Shown here: positions 12,354 to 23,083 of the stretch, piece after piece | Numbering within the stretch: position 1 is the first letter of the stretch | Layout: each line of letters begins with the position of its first letter | Assembly: GCF_963082655.1 (NCBI RefSeq) | Contig: NC_081553.1 | Span: 157,457,441-157,521,440 of the forward strand | Reading direction: 5' to 3' | DNA: 64,000 bases | DNA from: Stomoxys calcitrans | Lineage: Eukaryota; Arthropoda; Insecta; Diptera; Muscidae | Made by a program: the position numbers and the translations under genes | The notes under the pieces: model-generated | Seen by the model: the letters and a program-made list of their open reading frames with translations, nothing else | Told to the model about the DNA's origin: nothing | Database searches by the model: none

Positions 12354-12854
12354 AAGGGGCGAAAAAATTGATTCGTGGCTGGTGGAAATTCTGTGGTAAT
12401 TTGTCGACATCGGTGGTTTTTAAGATGGATGCACTTGTAGAGGGAGTATAAAGAAGAGCGATTTTCGGAACAGGTGGAACATTTATTTCGTCGTTTACCG
12501 CAGTGCTGGCAGCAATATCGGACGGCTTCTTTCTTTTACGTAAAGAATCAGAAGGAGATTGAAGAAATTCATCCATTCATCCTATCGAACATTGCCTTAT
12601 ATTTGTTGAGTTTTTCCATGACTGGCAAGGCATACTTTATTAAATTCCAAACGTGTAGTTTTGAAAATAGTACAAAATTCGGCATCATACGATTTGCATT
12701 TACTACAGCACCAACGTAAGCTTTTTTCACTTAGATTGTCAGCAGTTCAAGCGGTTAATTCCACGCATCTGTTGTGATAAGAGTCAAGACAAAGACAGCA
12801 GGGTACCATAGAATCTACAGACAAGTTTTTGCAGTTAACCTTTGAACAGCTCAT
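12354..12854 (-). pseudogene. ORF1 of CR1/Jockey-like element, PHD-type zinc finger (broken)
   Basis: The start codon chosen is at 12854 on the minus strand and reads 'MSCSKVNCKNL'. It continues with 'CCLCLDSYHNRCVELTA' and, after a break, 'LRWCCSKCKSYDAEF'. The order C-x-C ... CxxC ... HxxC ... W-x-C-x-x-C is a PHD-like finger, known from ORF1 proteins of several CR1/L3-type retroelements, where it is thought to act in RNP formation. A stop after 'ELTA' and a later frameshift break the frame. A C-terminal piece survives at 12352-12576 ('SDSLRKRKKPSDIAA'). Confidence 0.65.
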
Positions 12855-12950
12855 TCTTACAAATTATTTACTTTGCTTGCAGGGATCTTTAATTTAGGAT
12901 GATTTGTTGTAAAAGCTTTACCACACTTAGTGAAAATATTTAAACGGTTT

Positions 12951-13170
12951 TTGCCCCCATATAAACCGGTCGCTGGATTTGACTTCTAGAGTCCTTAGTA
13001 GCCTCAATCTTCAACTGATTTGGCTGAAATCTGGCCCAAAACCCTATCTTGTGACTTACAACATCAGTGCCAAGTTTTATCCGAATCGGTCAATATGGTG
13101 ATATAGGCCCCCTTTAGTTCCGATATGACTTCTTGAGACCCAAATAATTCAAATACAAACTAAGTTAATA
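12951..13170 (-). repeat. Decayed repeat sharing the family A-C core
   Basis: It contains 'CCATATAAACCGGTCGCTGG', 'TGATTTGGCTGAAAT' and 'CAGTGCCAAGTTTTATCCGA', which match the core seen in family A units, but it has no family A termini. It lies just upstream of the CR1/Jockey-like ORF1. Confidence 0.5.
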
Positions 13171-13438
13171 AGGGTACATTTTTGCGGAATAAAGTTCTGA
13201 TATTGGACGAGACTATGCCTATAAGTGTTTCTTGTTCATATCGATTAAAAAACGAAGACCGAAATATGTCGCTTACAAAATTTTCTCGGGATGGGCTCCA
13301 TGTTTGCCAACGACACTCGCAATTAATTTTTCAAAATTTCGTATATTTTGAAATCAGTTAGTTAATGGAAATAAATTTTCTTTTCAATAAATAACTGATT
13401 CGTTCTTTTATTAAATTTTCTTAGTTAAAGGTACTTAC

Positions 13439-13556
13439 TTGTTACAGGGTAAAACGCAAATACCACAACATTTTTCCATTCCACTGAGATTTTTTTCTGC
13501 CTCTCTCATGTCAGCATTGATTTGATCCATTCCCTCCTCGATTCTATCAAGTTGTT
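13439..13556 (-). CDS. Snap25: Snap25 exon encoding the end of SNARE helix 1 and the Cys cluster
   Basis: This is a 118-bp internal exon of the synaptosomal-associated protein SNAP-25, the Qb/Qc t-SNARE that pairs with syntaxin and synaptobrevin at the presynaptic plasma membrane. It supplies two bases of a split Glu codon, 38 whole codons and two bases of the next Lys codon. The protein reads (E)[18 protein letters not shown]... and ends '[11 protein letters not shown]', whose four Cys are the palmitoylation sites that anchor SNAP-25. From memory it agrees with Drosophila SNAP-25 at every residue. Splice sites are good: acceptor ...TTTCATCATTTTAG at 13557-13570 and donor GTAAGT at 13433-13438. 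The same 39-residue exon is alternatively spliced in vertebrates (exon 5a/5b); only one version was seen here. It joins the exon at 35397-35445 in phase. Confidence 0.96.
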
Positions 13557-14158
13557 CTAAAATGATGAAAAGTAAAAATACGAAATACTAAGTAATATAC
13601 ATTTTTCAAACAGTTTTTATGTGTCAACACAATATGCATTTGCATTTGGTGATATACTTTGGAATCTATAACGTATTCTAATACTATGCATTCCACAACA
13701 TATTTTTCAAGCATTTTTTGAAATTGTTTACACCTTCTTTCAATGCAAATATATAAGAATGGTCCAAGCCGTAATTTGAGTTGTAACGAAAGAAAAAGCG
13801 AATTTCGGAATTTAGTTAAAATGGCTATATGCGAAGTTTCATTTTTTAAATGTATTTTTCTATAACATGTCGACGGCCGCAGAGCATTTCATTCCAATCA
13901 GAATTTCTTTTTAAGAAAGTTGGGAATTAAAGACTTCAATCCAATGTCTAAAAAAAGATTACTATTTCTTGGGTTCAATATATGCACGAGTGTTGTTTAT
14001 TGTTTCAATATCAATTCTACAACCAGAAAAATTAGTCTGCTGATATCAGCAAACATTGTCTGCTGATATTAAATTAAAAATTCTTACCTATGAATGAAAC
14101 CATACAATTATTTTTAGCTTCTGAACAACAATTGAAGCACTTGCTACACATGAATTTG

Positions 14159-15676
14159 TTTTTATACCCTCCACCATAAGATGGGGGGTATACTAATTTC
14201 GTCATTCTGATTGTAACTACTCGAAATATTCGTCTGAGACCCCATAAAGTATATATATTCTTGATCGTCGTGACATTTCATGTCGATCTAGCCATGTCCG
14301 TCCGTCTGTCCGTCCGTCCGTCCGTCCGTCCGTCCGTCCGTCCGTCCGTCTGTCTGTCGAAAGCACGCTATCTTCCGAAGGAGTAAAGCTAGCCTCTTGA
14401 AATTTTGCACAAATACTTCTTATTAGTGTAGGTCGGTTGGTATTGTAAATGGGCCATATCGGTCCATGTTTTGATATAGCTGCCATATAAACCGATCTTG
14501 GGTCTTGACTTCTTGAGCCTCTAGAGTGCGCAATTCTTATCTGATTCGAATGAAATTTTATACGGCGTGTTTTTTTATGATATCCAACAGCTGTGCCAAG
14601 TATGGTTCAAATCGGTCCATAACCTGATATAGCTGCCATATAAACCGATCTTGGGTCTTGACTTCTTGAGCCTCTAGAGGGCGCAATTCTTATCCGATTG
14701 AAATTAAATTTTGCACGACGTGTTTTGTTATGATATCCAACAACTGTGCCAAGTATGGTCCAAATCGGTTCATAACCTGATATAACTGCCATATAAACCG
14801 ATCTTGGGTCTTGACTTCTTGAGCCTCTAGAGTGCGCAATTCTTATCCGATTGGAATGAAATTTTGCACGACGTGTTTTGTTATTATATTCAACAACTGT
14901 GCCAAGTATGGTTTAAATCGGTCCATAACCTGATATAGCTGCCATATAAACCGATCTTGGGTCTTGACTTCTTGAGCCTCTAGAGTGCGCAATTCTTATC
15001 CGATTTAAATGAATTTTTGGCACCAAGTATTTCGTTATGATATCCAACAACTGTGCCAAGTATGGTTGAAATCGGTCCATAATCTGATATAGCTGTCATA
15101 TAAACAGATCTGGGGATTTGACTTCTTGAGCTTCTAGAGGGCGCAATTCCTATCCGTTTTGGCTGAAATTTTGCATGACGTATTTTATTTTTACTTTCAA
15201 CAACTGTGTCAAATAAGGTTCAAATCGGTTCATAACCTGATATAGCTGCCATATAAACCGATCTGGGATCTTGACATCTTGACCCCTAGAAGTCGCAATT
15301 ATTATTACCGATATGCCTGAAATTTTGTGCGACGGATCCTCTCATGACCATCAACAAACGTGTTTATTATGGTCTGAATCGGTCTATAGCCCGATACAGA
15401 TCCCATATAAATCGTTTTCTCTATTTTACTTCGTGAGCCCCAATGGGCGCAATTCTTATACGAATTGGCTGAAATTTTACACAGGTCTCCAACATATAAT
15501 TTAATTGTGGTCCGAACCGGACCATATCTTGATATCGTTTTAATAGCAGAGCAACTCTTTTCTTATATCCTTTTTTTGCCTAAGAAGAGATGCCGGGAAA
15601 AGAACTCGACAAATGCGATCCATGGTGGAGGGTATATAAGATTCGGCCCGGCCGAACTTAGCACGTTTTTACTTGT
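14159..15676 (-). repeat. Family A repeat, copy A3 (inverted)
   Basis: This is a complete copy in the opposite orientation to A1 and A2, beginning 'TTTATACCCTCCACCATAAG' and ending 'CGGCCGAACTTAGCACG' plus TTTTTACTTGT. It matches A2 nearly base for base over about 1.5 kb; a 63-aa shadow frame at 15313-15504 is identical to the one at 8538-8729. The main differences are an expanded (GGAC)n tract at about 14298-14352 and scattered substitutions. It lies 0.6 kb upstream of the Snap25 exon in transcript sense. Confidence 0.82.
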
Positions 15677-16440
15677 TTTTCTTAATTTTTGGCGTTAGTT
15701 TTTTGTTTTAAAAACTAAATATGTTTTAAGTAGTTACTTTGTTTGTTGTTAATTAAAATCGCTAAAAATTTCAAATTATAAAAAACTAGAACAAATTTTA
15801 CGCATATGCCCCTAAAATTCAAAGATGAGATGAAAGATACACTTTTAAGTGTATTTCTTATATTTTAAGGTTATTTTTGAATTTTTACAATCTAAAATCC
15901 GAAGAAAATGTTTGCTATTTTAGCAAAAATTGCTAATTGTTCAGCCTTCAGCTGTAGACTTTCGTAAAAGTTAATCGAATTTATTGTCGCACAATTTTAT
16001 ATTAAATAAAGACAGATTTAAATAGTTGTTAAGTTAAACTTGAGTCTTTTATTGGCAACAACAACTACAATACTTTCAATTTTGTTATGAAAAATTGTGG
16101 TCGCCACTGTTTTCAGGAACTAACCCATCTGCAGTGACATTTGGTGATAAAGTGTGAGCTGAATCTTGCTTGGTTTCCTCAAACGCTATTTGGAGGCCGA
16201 TTAGATCTTCCAAAGTTATTCAGGATGTGCTTGTCTGTGCGGATATCTTAATTTTATAGTTAGATGTAGGCTGTTAAATTATTTGTTTGTATTTTTATTT
16301 AGTGTAACACCAGCACAACAAGATCATATCTTATAAGTTAATATGATGCCTCAAAACTTAGTACATAATACGTTGATTATAATATTTAAAATGAATATTA
16401 AATTTAACAACTTTAATAACTAGCAGTAATTACTTAAGAA
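15677..16440. other. No gene called; one coding-like stretch
   Basis: Mostly AT-rich and unrecognised. On the minus strand, about 16090-16230 reads as an open stretch 'LEDLIGLQIAFEETKQDS' followed by a stop. No homologue or motif is recognised. Confidence 0.3.
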
Positions 16441-16446
16441 CACATA

Positions 16447-16665
16447 CAGTGGCACCAAAATGTTTACCTACAGCACTCAAAAACACGGACATTTTTCCAC
16501 CAAAAATTTTTTTCACCATATGTCTATTGCAACAAAAAATGTTTACAATGGTTCCTAGTATTACAATTAGTTAAAATTCTAAGGGAAAAATCTTGTCCTA
16601 TCAACTTCACTGTTAATATAACTGCTATTTTTGAAAAGGTATGTAGTCACATATCTACGCCACTG
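16447..16665. mobile_element. Possible small MITE with CAGTGGC ends at TA
   Basis: A 219-bp interval begins CAGTGGC and ends GCCACTG. TA dinucleotides lie at 16445-16446 and 16666-16667, as expected for Tc1/mariner-type integration. The terminal repeat recognised is only 7 bp, so chance is a real alternative. There is no coding sequence. Confidence 0.35.
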
Positions 16666-16676
16666 TATATCGGAAG

Positions 16677-17165
16677 TTAATTCGTAGTTTGCTTGAAGAA
16701 TTCAAATAGCTCGTTCATGAAATATGTAGCATTGCTTATACTCTGAATGTTTGGTGGTAGGTTTGTGCCAGAGATTTCGTCAGTTTTAGGCCACGGTTCG
16801 ATCCTGCGAAATGCAAATGTTGGTAAAGGTTCCCTGGTGTAAAATACCTTGTTCAACATAAGTATGCCTATATTTGTCTGCAGGCACTTCAGGCAGGTCA
16901 TTTATATACATTGAGAATAAAAGAGGATCAAGAATAGAATATTGAGGGACATCTTTAAGTACGATTTGGGAGTTTTATCAACTATCTTTGTGTTAGATAC
17001 GCTGATATCACTTTGCTAGCTAATTTCAAAAGTTTTTGGGTAAGAATATTATGTTTAATATGTCCAAGGCTTTGCTGTGATCCCAAAGTAGCAGGAATGA
17101 TATCATTTTGCTATCCATGAATTAGCTTTAATATATTGATGACGATTTTGTTTTTTGCTCTCAAA
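16677..17165 (-). pseudogene. Non-LTR reverse transcriptase fragment
   Basis: Translating the minus strand across frames gives 'QYSILDPLLFSMYINDLPEV', equivalent to the RT motif PQGS-x-LGPLLF-x-x-YINDLP just before the catalytic box. An open piece (16677-16901) continues 'EPLPTFAFRRIEPWPKT'. Only about 490 bp survive, with stops. Similar motifs occur in CR1 and Jockey clades, and it could belong to the same family as the element at 10045-12854. Confidence 0.6.
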
Positions 17166-17551
17166 TGGCTCAAATTTTAACAAGGCATTGTCCAATTAAC
17201 TTTAAATTCCTTTTTTCCATAAAATTCTACAATAACGAACTGGAAACAACCAAAAAATCAACGTTGATGAATTTTTACGGAAAACCAACTACATTCTACT
17301 CCAATAGCGTGCTCAAATTCTTCTTTGAACTTATTAAAAATCAAGTAATATTCCTCTTTTGATAGAAGTGATGTTGGGTTAACATTTCGTTCAACAGTTG
17401 CTCAATACGGCAACATTTTGCTTAATGTCCTAATAAAACCTAAGTTGTGCAATTATTGGAGAAAATGATAAATGGAGAAAATGAAAATCTGAAATTTATT
17501 TATACGAAGAGATATCTACTTTCTCGCAGTTGCAAACTTTAAATATTATTT

Positions 17552-17706
17552 ATTAGAGGATAGCATGTCCGCCTATAACGCTGAACGCCTGGTTTCGAAT
17601 CCTGGTGAGACTATCAGAAAAAATTTTCATTAGTGGTTTTCCCATTTGTGAGGTACTATGCCATGTAAAACTTCTCTCCAAAGAGGTGTCGGACTGCGGC
17701 ACGCCA
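17552..17706 (+). mobile_element. tRNA-derived SINE, copy S1 (truncated)
   Basis: It has the tRNA-like head 'AGCATGTCCGCCTATAACG' and box B 'GGTTTCGAATCCTGG' (one extra T), then the shared body 'GAGGTACTATGCCATGTAAA', 'CTTCTCTCCAAAGAGGTGTC' and 'GCGGCACGCC'. The 5' end (GGCCACCGTAGCGC) and the 3' tail are missing. It belongs to the family seen at 22525, 29706, 30493, 37191 and 39415. Interval 17166-17551 before it has nothing recognisable. Confidence 0.75.
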
Positions 17707-18017
17707 TTAAAGAAAAAGTGCTGATAACAGCAAACACCGTCTTCTGATTGTTAGTAGTTATTTGTGTTGTTATTAGTAGCATTAGTTCTGATATTAGGTC
17801 TGTTCGTACTTTTCCAGTCAAAATTTGCCAGTAAAAATTTGCGGGAGAGAAAGAGACATTTTACTCTCTTTAAAAAAATGAGAGCAAAAGTACGCGAAAG
17901 ACTTCCAGTGAAAATTTGCTAAAAAACAGCTGATTTTTGTTTTGGTTGGTTTTTTATTTGCTGGCTTGGAAAACAATTTTTTAAATAAAAAATTCACGTC
18001 AATTTATTGACCATAAT

Positions 18018-18500
18018 TTGCTTAGGCAATCGGCCTTCTTCGGCAAATCAATGCGGTCTTTAAGAGGCTGGAATAATAATAGGCAGATAGCTCTCAGGTT
18101 TATTGAGAGGCTTGGTGCGAATGATCCTAAATCGTTCACCGGTAAGAAGAGAGGCTTCCTTAATTGGACTGGGAGATTCGCTGCACAGGCTACCCCAAAG
18201 GCTACACATCTAGATTCGGAAACGCCATCGCATTTAGCCATAAGGCAGCGGTCAGCTGGAGGGCATCCCATGCCCAACAGAAGGAAGGCGAACAATAGTA
18301 AGATGGGTCCAAGAACCTTTTCCGATGTCGTTAGGGACAGCTTGGTGGTGATATTTGTGAACAAAGGTGAAGAACAGAGAAACAGTTGGAGTGGGATAGT
18401 CAATGAACTGTCATCGGTATACTCTGATGTCCTTGCGGAAATGCCTGGGCCTTCTCCAGTTTATGACGATGGACGCTATATCAGAGCAGATAAAGGCTAA
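18018..18500 (+). pseudogene. LOA-2 ORF1 (gag-like) fragment
   Basis: An open segment of 160 codons. It aligns with the 54221-54676 ORF through 'RGWNN-x-R-x-IA', 'RLGANDPK' and 'NWSGIVNE-x-SSVYSD'. It is rich in basic residues, as expected for a retroelement RNA-binding ORF1 protein. It is truncated at both ends by frameshifts and continues in another frame to about 18860. Confidence 0.65.
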
Positions 18501-20102
18501 TTGCTTTCGCAAATCAACGCTCATGTGAAATGATTGGTTGTGCCCTAAAGGTTGACGAGATTTGGTAAAGCGCAGCACTGGATTTATTCAAGAAGGAAGA
18601 TATTAATTCCCATCCAATGGCAAATGCTTGGATACTAAGGATTCCCTCAGATCCTGAATCCATACTAAGGTATGTACTAAGGTACTAAGGGTATGTAATC
18701 CCCATATTTCAACCACTGAATGGGAGGTTGTTAGATTGGATGAGGCTGATGGTGACCGGGAACATGCAGTAATCGTACCTAACTCCGGCTGTCTCACAGG
18801 ACTTAAAAAGTCTGAAGGAATTCTATCCTACGGATTCAACAAGTTGAGACTGAAGGGCTATAGATGTGGTGGGGTTGGGGAATCAGAAGACGACTCAGAA
18901 GATGTTGCTGAACGTATGTCTGTGAAACTATCGACCACATATCTTAAGTCAGGCGGTTTACAGGAGACAGAAAATTCCCCTGCCACGATCGAAACGGGAC
19001 CCGACAAACTCAGTGTGGCAGGGTCATTCGGTTGGATTGGGCTCAAGGTATGCGCCAGCAGGGAAGGATGGAGCTCAAAAGGAACTTGGACAGCAGCAGC
19101 TGGTCGAGCATCTATTAAGGACTCATCCACGCCGCAAGTGTCCAGTGTCCTGAGGGAAAGTGGATCCACTATTTTCTTAACAGCCGAGGACGTGGCTAAC
19201 ACAATTTCTGGAGATGGTCCAATTTCTGTAGATGAATTTCCAACTTCTTCTTCAACTGAATCTCCTCAATTGTAAGGACGCCTCGGCGGCACTGAAGTTC
19301 CTTCTGATGGGAGGAGGATTTTGAAGTGGTTCTTATCCATAAACCATGGGTGTGTGGAAGAATGGTTCGTGGACTAAGAATTCCTGGATTTAAACTACTA
19401 AATAGCACGGGGAATGAGAGACACAGAGACTTATATTCTTGCAAAGAGTAGTCTAAATGATTTTCTTCTTCCGTCGTTAAGCACTGAAGATTCAGTAGTC
19501 TTATTATGGCACACGATTCAGAGATGCCGCATTCAAGCCTTAAGTTGCTGGGTGAAGCCGCTTTTGCAGGGAAAAAGAATCTCATTGTAGGAAGTGATGC
19601 TAATTGCACATCACCAGATATGGGGAAGTTCGGATGTCAACAAAAGGGGTGAACTTCTTATCGAATATGTTAAAAGTTGTCATCAGGTGATTTGAAATAA
19701 AAGGAATAAACCGACCTTTATTACCAGGAACAGGCAGAAGGTACTAGATATTTTCTTTGTATCAGAAGATCTAAGCATAAGGATATGCGACTGGGAAGTG
19801 TTGGACGACCACAGTTTCTCTGATCATCGTTATATTAGTTTCAGCCGTGGAGAAAATACTCCATAAATGGTCCCTCCTCGGTGGAATTCTGTAGCTCCGT
19901 GGAGGATACATCTGAGGCCTCTAGGCTAAAGAAGATCCTATTCTCTGGACACATATCCCCGGAAACTCTTCAACGAACAACTTGGCGCCAGAAGTGCTGG
20001 TCACTGGTAAGAATTTCTCGGAGGTTATTGAGGAAATTGTGTCTGAGTCGAAAATCCTTTGGGCGATAATAAGTTTCGACTCCTTTAAGTCGCCAGGCCT
20101 GG

Positions 20103-20560
20103 ATGATGTATCACCGGTTGAATTACAAGCTGTGCCTTGTTCCCTGGCTTAGGGAGATATACTCTGCTTGTATCAACATATCCTACATACCTGTGGGATG
20201 GAAGGATACAAAGGTCATTTCATTCCAAAGCAGGAAAACCTTACCACACGAAGGCGAAAGATTTCGTCCTATTAGTCTGTCATTCTTTCTACTGAAGACC
20301 TTAGAGAGGTTGATAGAAACATATCTTAGGGAAAAGATCGCTGGAGATCGCCTGTTTCGGCAACATCATGCATACAGTAGTAGTCGCCTACATAGAGGCT
20401 TGTCTCTCTGCCAAAGAATATTCAATGGTGGCATAACTTGACATTGAAGGTGCATTCAATACTGTAAAACCGACGCAAATCATGAAGGAGCTGGAGTATC
20501 TAGACATTAATATTACCGTAAGAAGTTCACTAACAGCTGGGGATGTGTTCAGTATTAATA
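20103..20560 (+). pseudogene. LOA-2 reverse transcriptase fragment
   Basis: It encodes the RT fingers region: 'REIYSACINISYIPVGWKD', then 'FRPISLSFFLLKTLERLIE', then 'QHHAYSSSRL'. After a stop it continues with 'EGAFNTVKPTQIMKELEYL', the A-box region, in which the first catalytic Asp of the usual 'DIEGAFNN' is preceded by a frameshift. Homologous text is at 26530-26660 and 27284-27545. The catalytic YxDD box is not present. Confidence 0.65.
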
Positions 20561-21176
20561 ACATGGAATGTGTAGCAGAGGAACACCTCAAGGAGGTGTA
20601 TTGCCTCCTCTGCTTTGCAAAATAGCCATTTACAGAATAGTATTGAATCTGGAAGAAAAATGTAAATGTAAAAGTGGTCGCGAATGCTAATGGCGTGGTT
20701 ATTGCGGTTAGGGAAAAGTTTCCAAGCACTCTTAGAGATATACTTCAGGAAGCACTACGTACGACGGCGTTGTGGAAAAGTGGTCGGTAATCGTTTAAGA
20801 CGGAAGTAGTTCCTTTCAGCAGGAGATACAAGCTACCCACAGTGGCACCTGTCTCCTTGTGAGGAGAGAATGTTTTTTATACTGAAAGCGCGAAATAACT
20901 GGGGGCTTTGCTGGACATACAATTGAAAGGATAAGAAATACAACTCTTGCCCTATACACGGACACTGTGTTATCCTTCATACAATGCCCGATGTTCCAGT
21001 CAGTGTGCATTTCACACTGCCTGACCCGCTTTTGATCAAAAGTATTGTACCACTATTCCTGATAGAACCCATTGGAACTACAATATCCCTGGTAATAGCA
21101 GCTACATAAATTTCTATACGGTTAGATGGGGTGTACTCTGAAAAACTAGAACTGGTCATATAGAGAAGGTTACTCG

Positions 21177-21376
21177 NNNNNNNNNNNNNNNNNNNNNNNN
21201 NNNNNNNNNNNNNNNNNNNNNNNNNNNNNNNNNNNNNNNNNNNNNNNNNNNNNNNNNNNNNNNNNNNNNNNNNNNNNNNNNNNNNNNNNNNNNNNNNNNN
21301 NNNNNNNNNNNNNNNNNNNNNNNNNNNNNNNNNNNNNNNNNNNNNNNNNNNNNNNNNNNNNNNNNNNNNNNNNNNN
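21177..21376. other. Assembly gap (200 Ns)
   Basis: Exactly 200 N characters, a conventional scaffold-gap size rather than a measured distance. LOA-2 on the plus strand runs into it from the left and LOA-1 on the minus strand from the right. The real junction between the two elements is therefore unknown. Confidence 1.
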
Positions 21377-22524
21377 AGCCGGTTCAGATCCATTTTATAA
21401 CATCTTCTGCATGGCAGACGGGTTAAAATCCCTCCTCAGTCAGCATCATTAATGGTGGTCACCCAAAGGAGGGGCGATAAAATGACCCCCCGTGGCGTGC
21501 CCTGTGCCACTTTTTCTTTTCATAGGACCCGCAATTTATCCACCTGTTCCTTAGCTTATGGTTTATCCAGTCTTTAAGGACCGGGTCTACCCGGTACTAG
21601 TCTAAGGATTGGATTGGTGTGTCGGTCGGCACATTGTTATAAGACCCCTCGATGTCATGCAAACCACCAATGTGTACGTCTTGGCATCGAAGGATTCTTC
21701 TATTTTATGTACAACCTCGTGATGGGCAGTTTCCACCGACCTTCCCTTGACATAGGCCTTCTATTTGTATTTGAGTAGTTCGCTGGATGTCCTACGTTTT
21801 ATCATGGTATCTATTGTACAATACTGTTTTTTGAGTAGAAAGGACGTAAGGCTTTTAGGTATGTAGGCATTTGGTGTCGCATAACTTACCTTGCCGGGTT
21901 TGGGTATAAATACGGAGTATATGCAAGTACTAGGCACGCTGAGAAAATAGTGGCCAGATGCGGCTCCAGATAGTCGGCCTCCTTTTTCCATATAGTTACT
22001 CCGAAAATATTCCAACAGATCCGGGTGTAAATGGTTTGAAGCTCCTCAAGGCTTCCTTGACCATATATTCCGCAGTATTCTGTGGAAAATGTGTTGTAAT
22101 CAAAAGCCTCAACATGTCCTCCATTGTCTCTGCTCTCATTCCCGTTTCGTCTACTAACGATTCAGTTCGGACATGGGTTTTTGTGAGAAACTTTTTCATC
22201 TTGGAGGCGTTCGCAAAAAAGCTCCCAAGAAGCTCGTTTTGCCGGTCTGGTAATCAAATTGTATTCCTTGAGCTGTATGTAGTACGCATCCCAGTACACT
22301 TCCGCTTTTTACGATGTGCTCTGTTGTAATGTCTGCGGTCCTCTTTCCCAATGTTACGAATCTCCCCGGTCATCCAGGGTTTTTCTTGGGATGATTTCTT
22401 TTCTCAAAGAGGACAACGATCTTCGAAAGATTCCACTATTGCTGTCATAATCCAGTTTACATTGTATTCAGTGTCTCCTATGCTTGGACAATCTAAGTTA
22501 TCTTGCCTAAGTCTTCTTCTGATT

Positions 22525-22837
22525 GCAAATGCAAATTTTGTGCTCGAAAATTCCAGTAAGGAACAGGAGCATACTTCTCACATATCAGTGAGTGCAGGCC
22601 GATTCAAGTTTAAGCTCAATGATAAGGGGCCTTCTTTTTATAGCCGAGTCCGAACGGCGTGCCGCAGTGCAACACCTCCTTGAAGAGAAGTTTTGCATGG
22701 CATAGTACCTGACAAATGTTGCCAGCTTTAGGAGGGGAAAACCACCGAAGACAATTTTTCTGATGGTCTCACCAGGATTCGAACCCAGGCGATAAGTGTC
22801 ATTGGCGGACATGCTTACCTCCGCGCTACGGTGGCCA
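22525..22837 (-). mobile_element. tRNA-derived SINE, copy S2, with target-site duplication
   Basis: On the minus strand it begins GGCCACCGTAGCGCGGAGGT (box A) and carries box B 'GGGTTCGAATCCTGG'. The body has 'GTACTATGCCATGCAAAAC' and 'GCACGCCGTTCGGACTCGG', and the tail ends '...CAAAATTTGC'. The 9-bp direct repeat CTTCTGATT occurs at 22516-22524 and 22838-22846 and fits a target-site duplication. The SINE sits inside LOA-1 between endonuclease and RT, so it is younger than that element. Confidence 0.85.
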
Positions 22838-23083
22838 CTTCTGATTAGTCTTCCGAATTTTATGCAGTTGGTTTTCAACTTATTACTTAAACTTATAGGA
22901 TTTGGCGCTGGCCGTGCTATCTAAACCTATTGTAGCGATGTTCAGAGAAGGAGTTCTTCTCGGAGACCCTCCAAAACTTAACCCCATCGATGAGATTTTC
23001 CGAATATATTGTCGCATCGAAAACCTCCTCCCTAGTACTATTAGCGGTGTAACCAATATTAAGTGTTATCAGGTTGTTAATAT

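Larger units (their letters stand above)
17999..21176 (+). mobile_element. LOA-2 non-LTR retroelement, degraded, cut by assembly gap
   Basis: Order is ORF1, endonuclease, RT, RNase H. ORF1 pieces (18018-18500, 18736-18860) include 'GWNNNRQIALRFIERLGAND' and 'KSEGILSYGFNKLRLKGY', which looks like the DUF4780 domain common in LOA-group ORF1 proteins. Endonuclease text is spread over 19260-19860 ('GSSDVNKRGELLIEY', 'QKVLDIFFVSEDL', 'HSFSDHRYISF'). RT is at 20100-20560 ('FRPISLSFFLLKTLERLIE', 'HEGAFNTVKPTQIMKEL'). The RNase H region begins near 20950 ('TDTVLSFIQCPMFQSVC') and is lost in the N run. Multiple stops and frameshifts; inactive. An internally deleted relative is at 54124-56370. Confidence 0.78.

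Noticed and set aside
14085..14165. Minus-strand Cys-rich stretch (CSKCFNCCSEAKNNC) before a GTAAGA donor, 0.5 kb upstream of the Snap25 Cys exon; considered as an alternative exon.
   Set aside because: No usable acceptor in the adjoining family A sequence gives the right phase. The nearest AG yields a frame ending in a stop, and there is no resemblance to the SNAP-25 helix that the exon would have to encode.
16090..16230. Minus-strand open stretch LEDLIGLQIAFEETKQDS as a host exon.
   Set aside because: No flanking splice sites in a consistent phase and no recognised homologue; left as an unassigned coding-like stretch.
20977..21393. 138-residue minus-strand open frame crossing the gap.
   Set aside because: Half of it is translated from Ns, and the remainder is antisense to LOA-2 RNase H.
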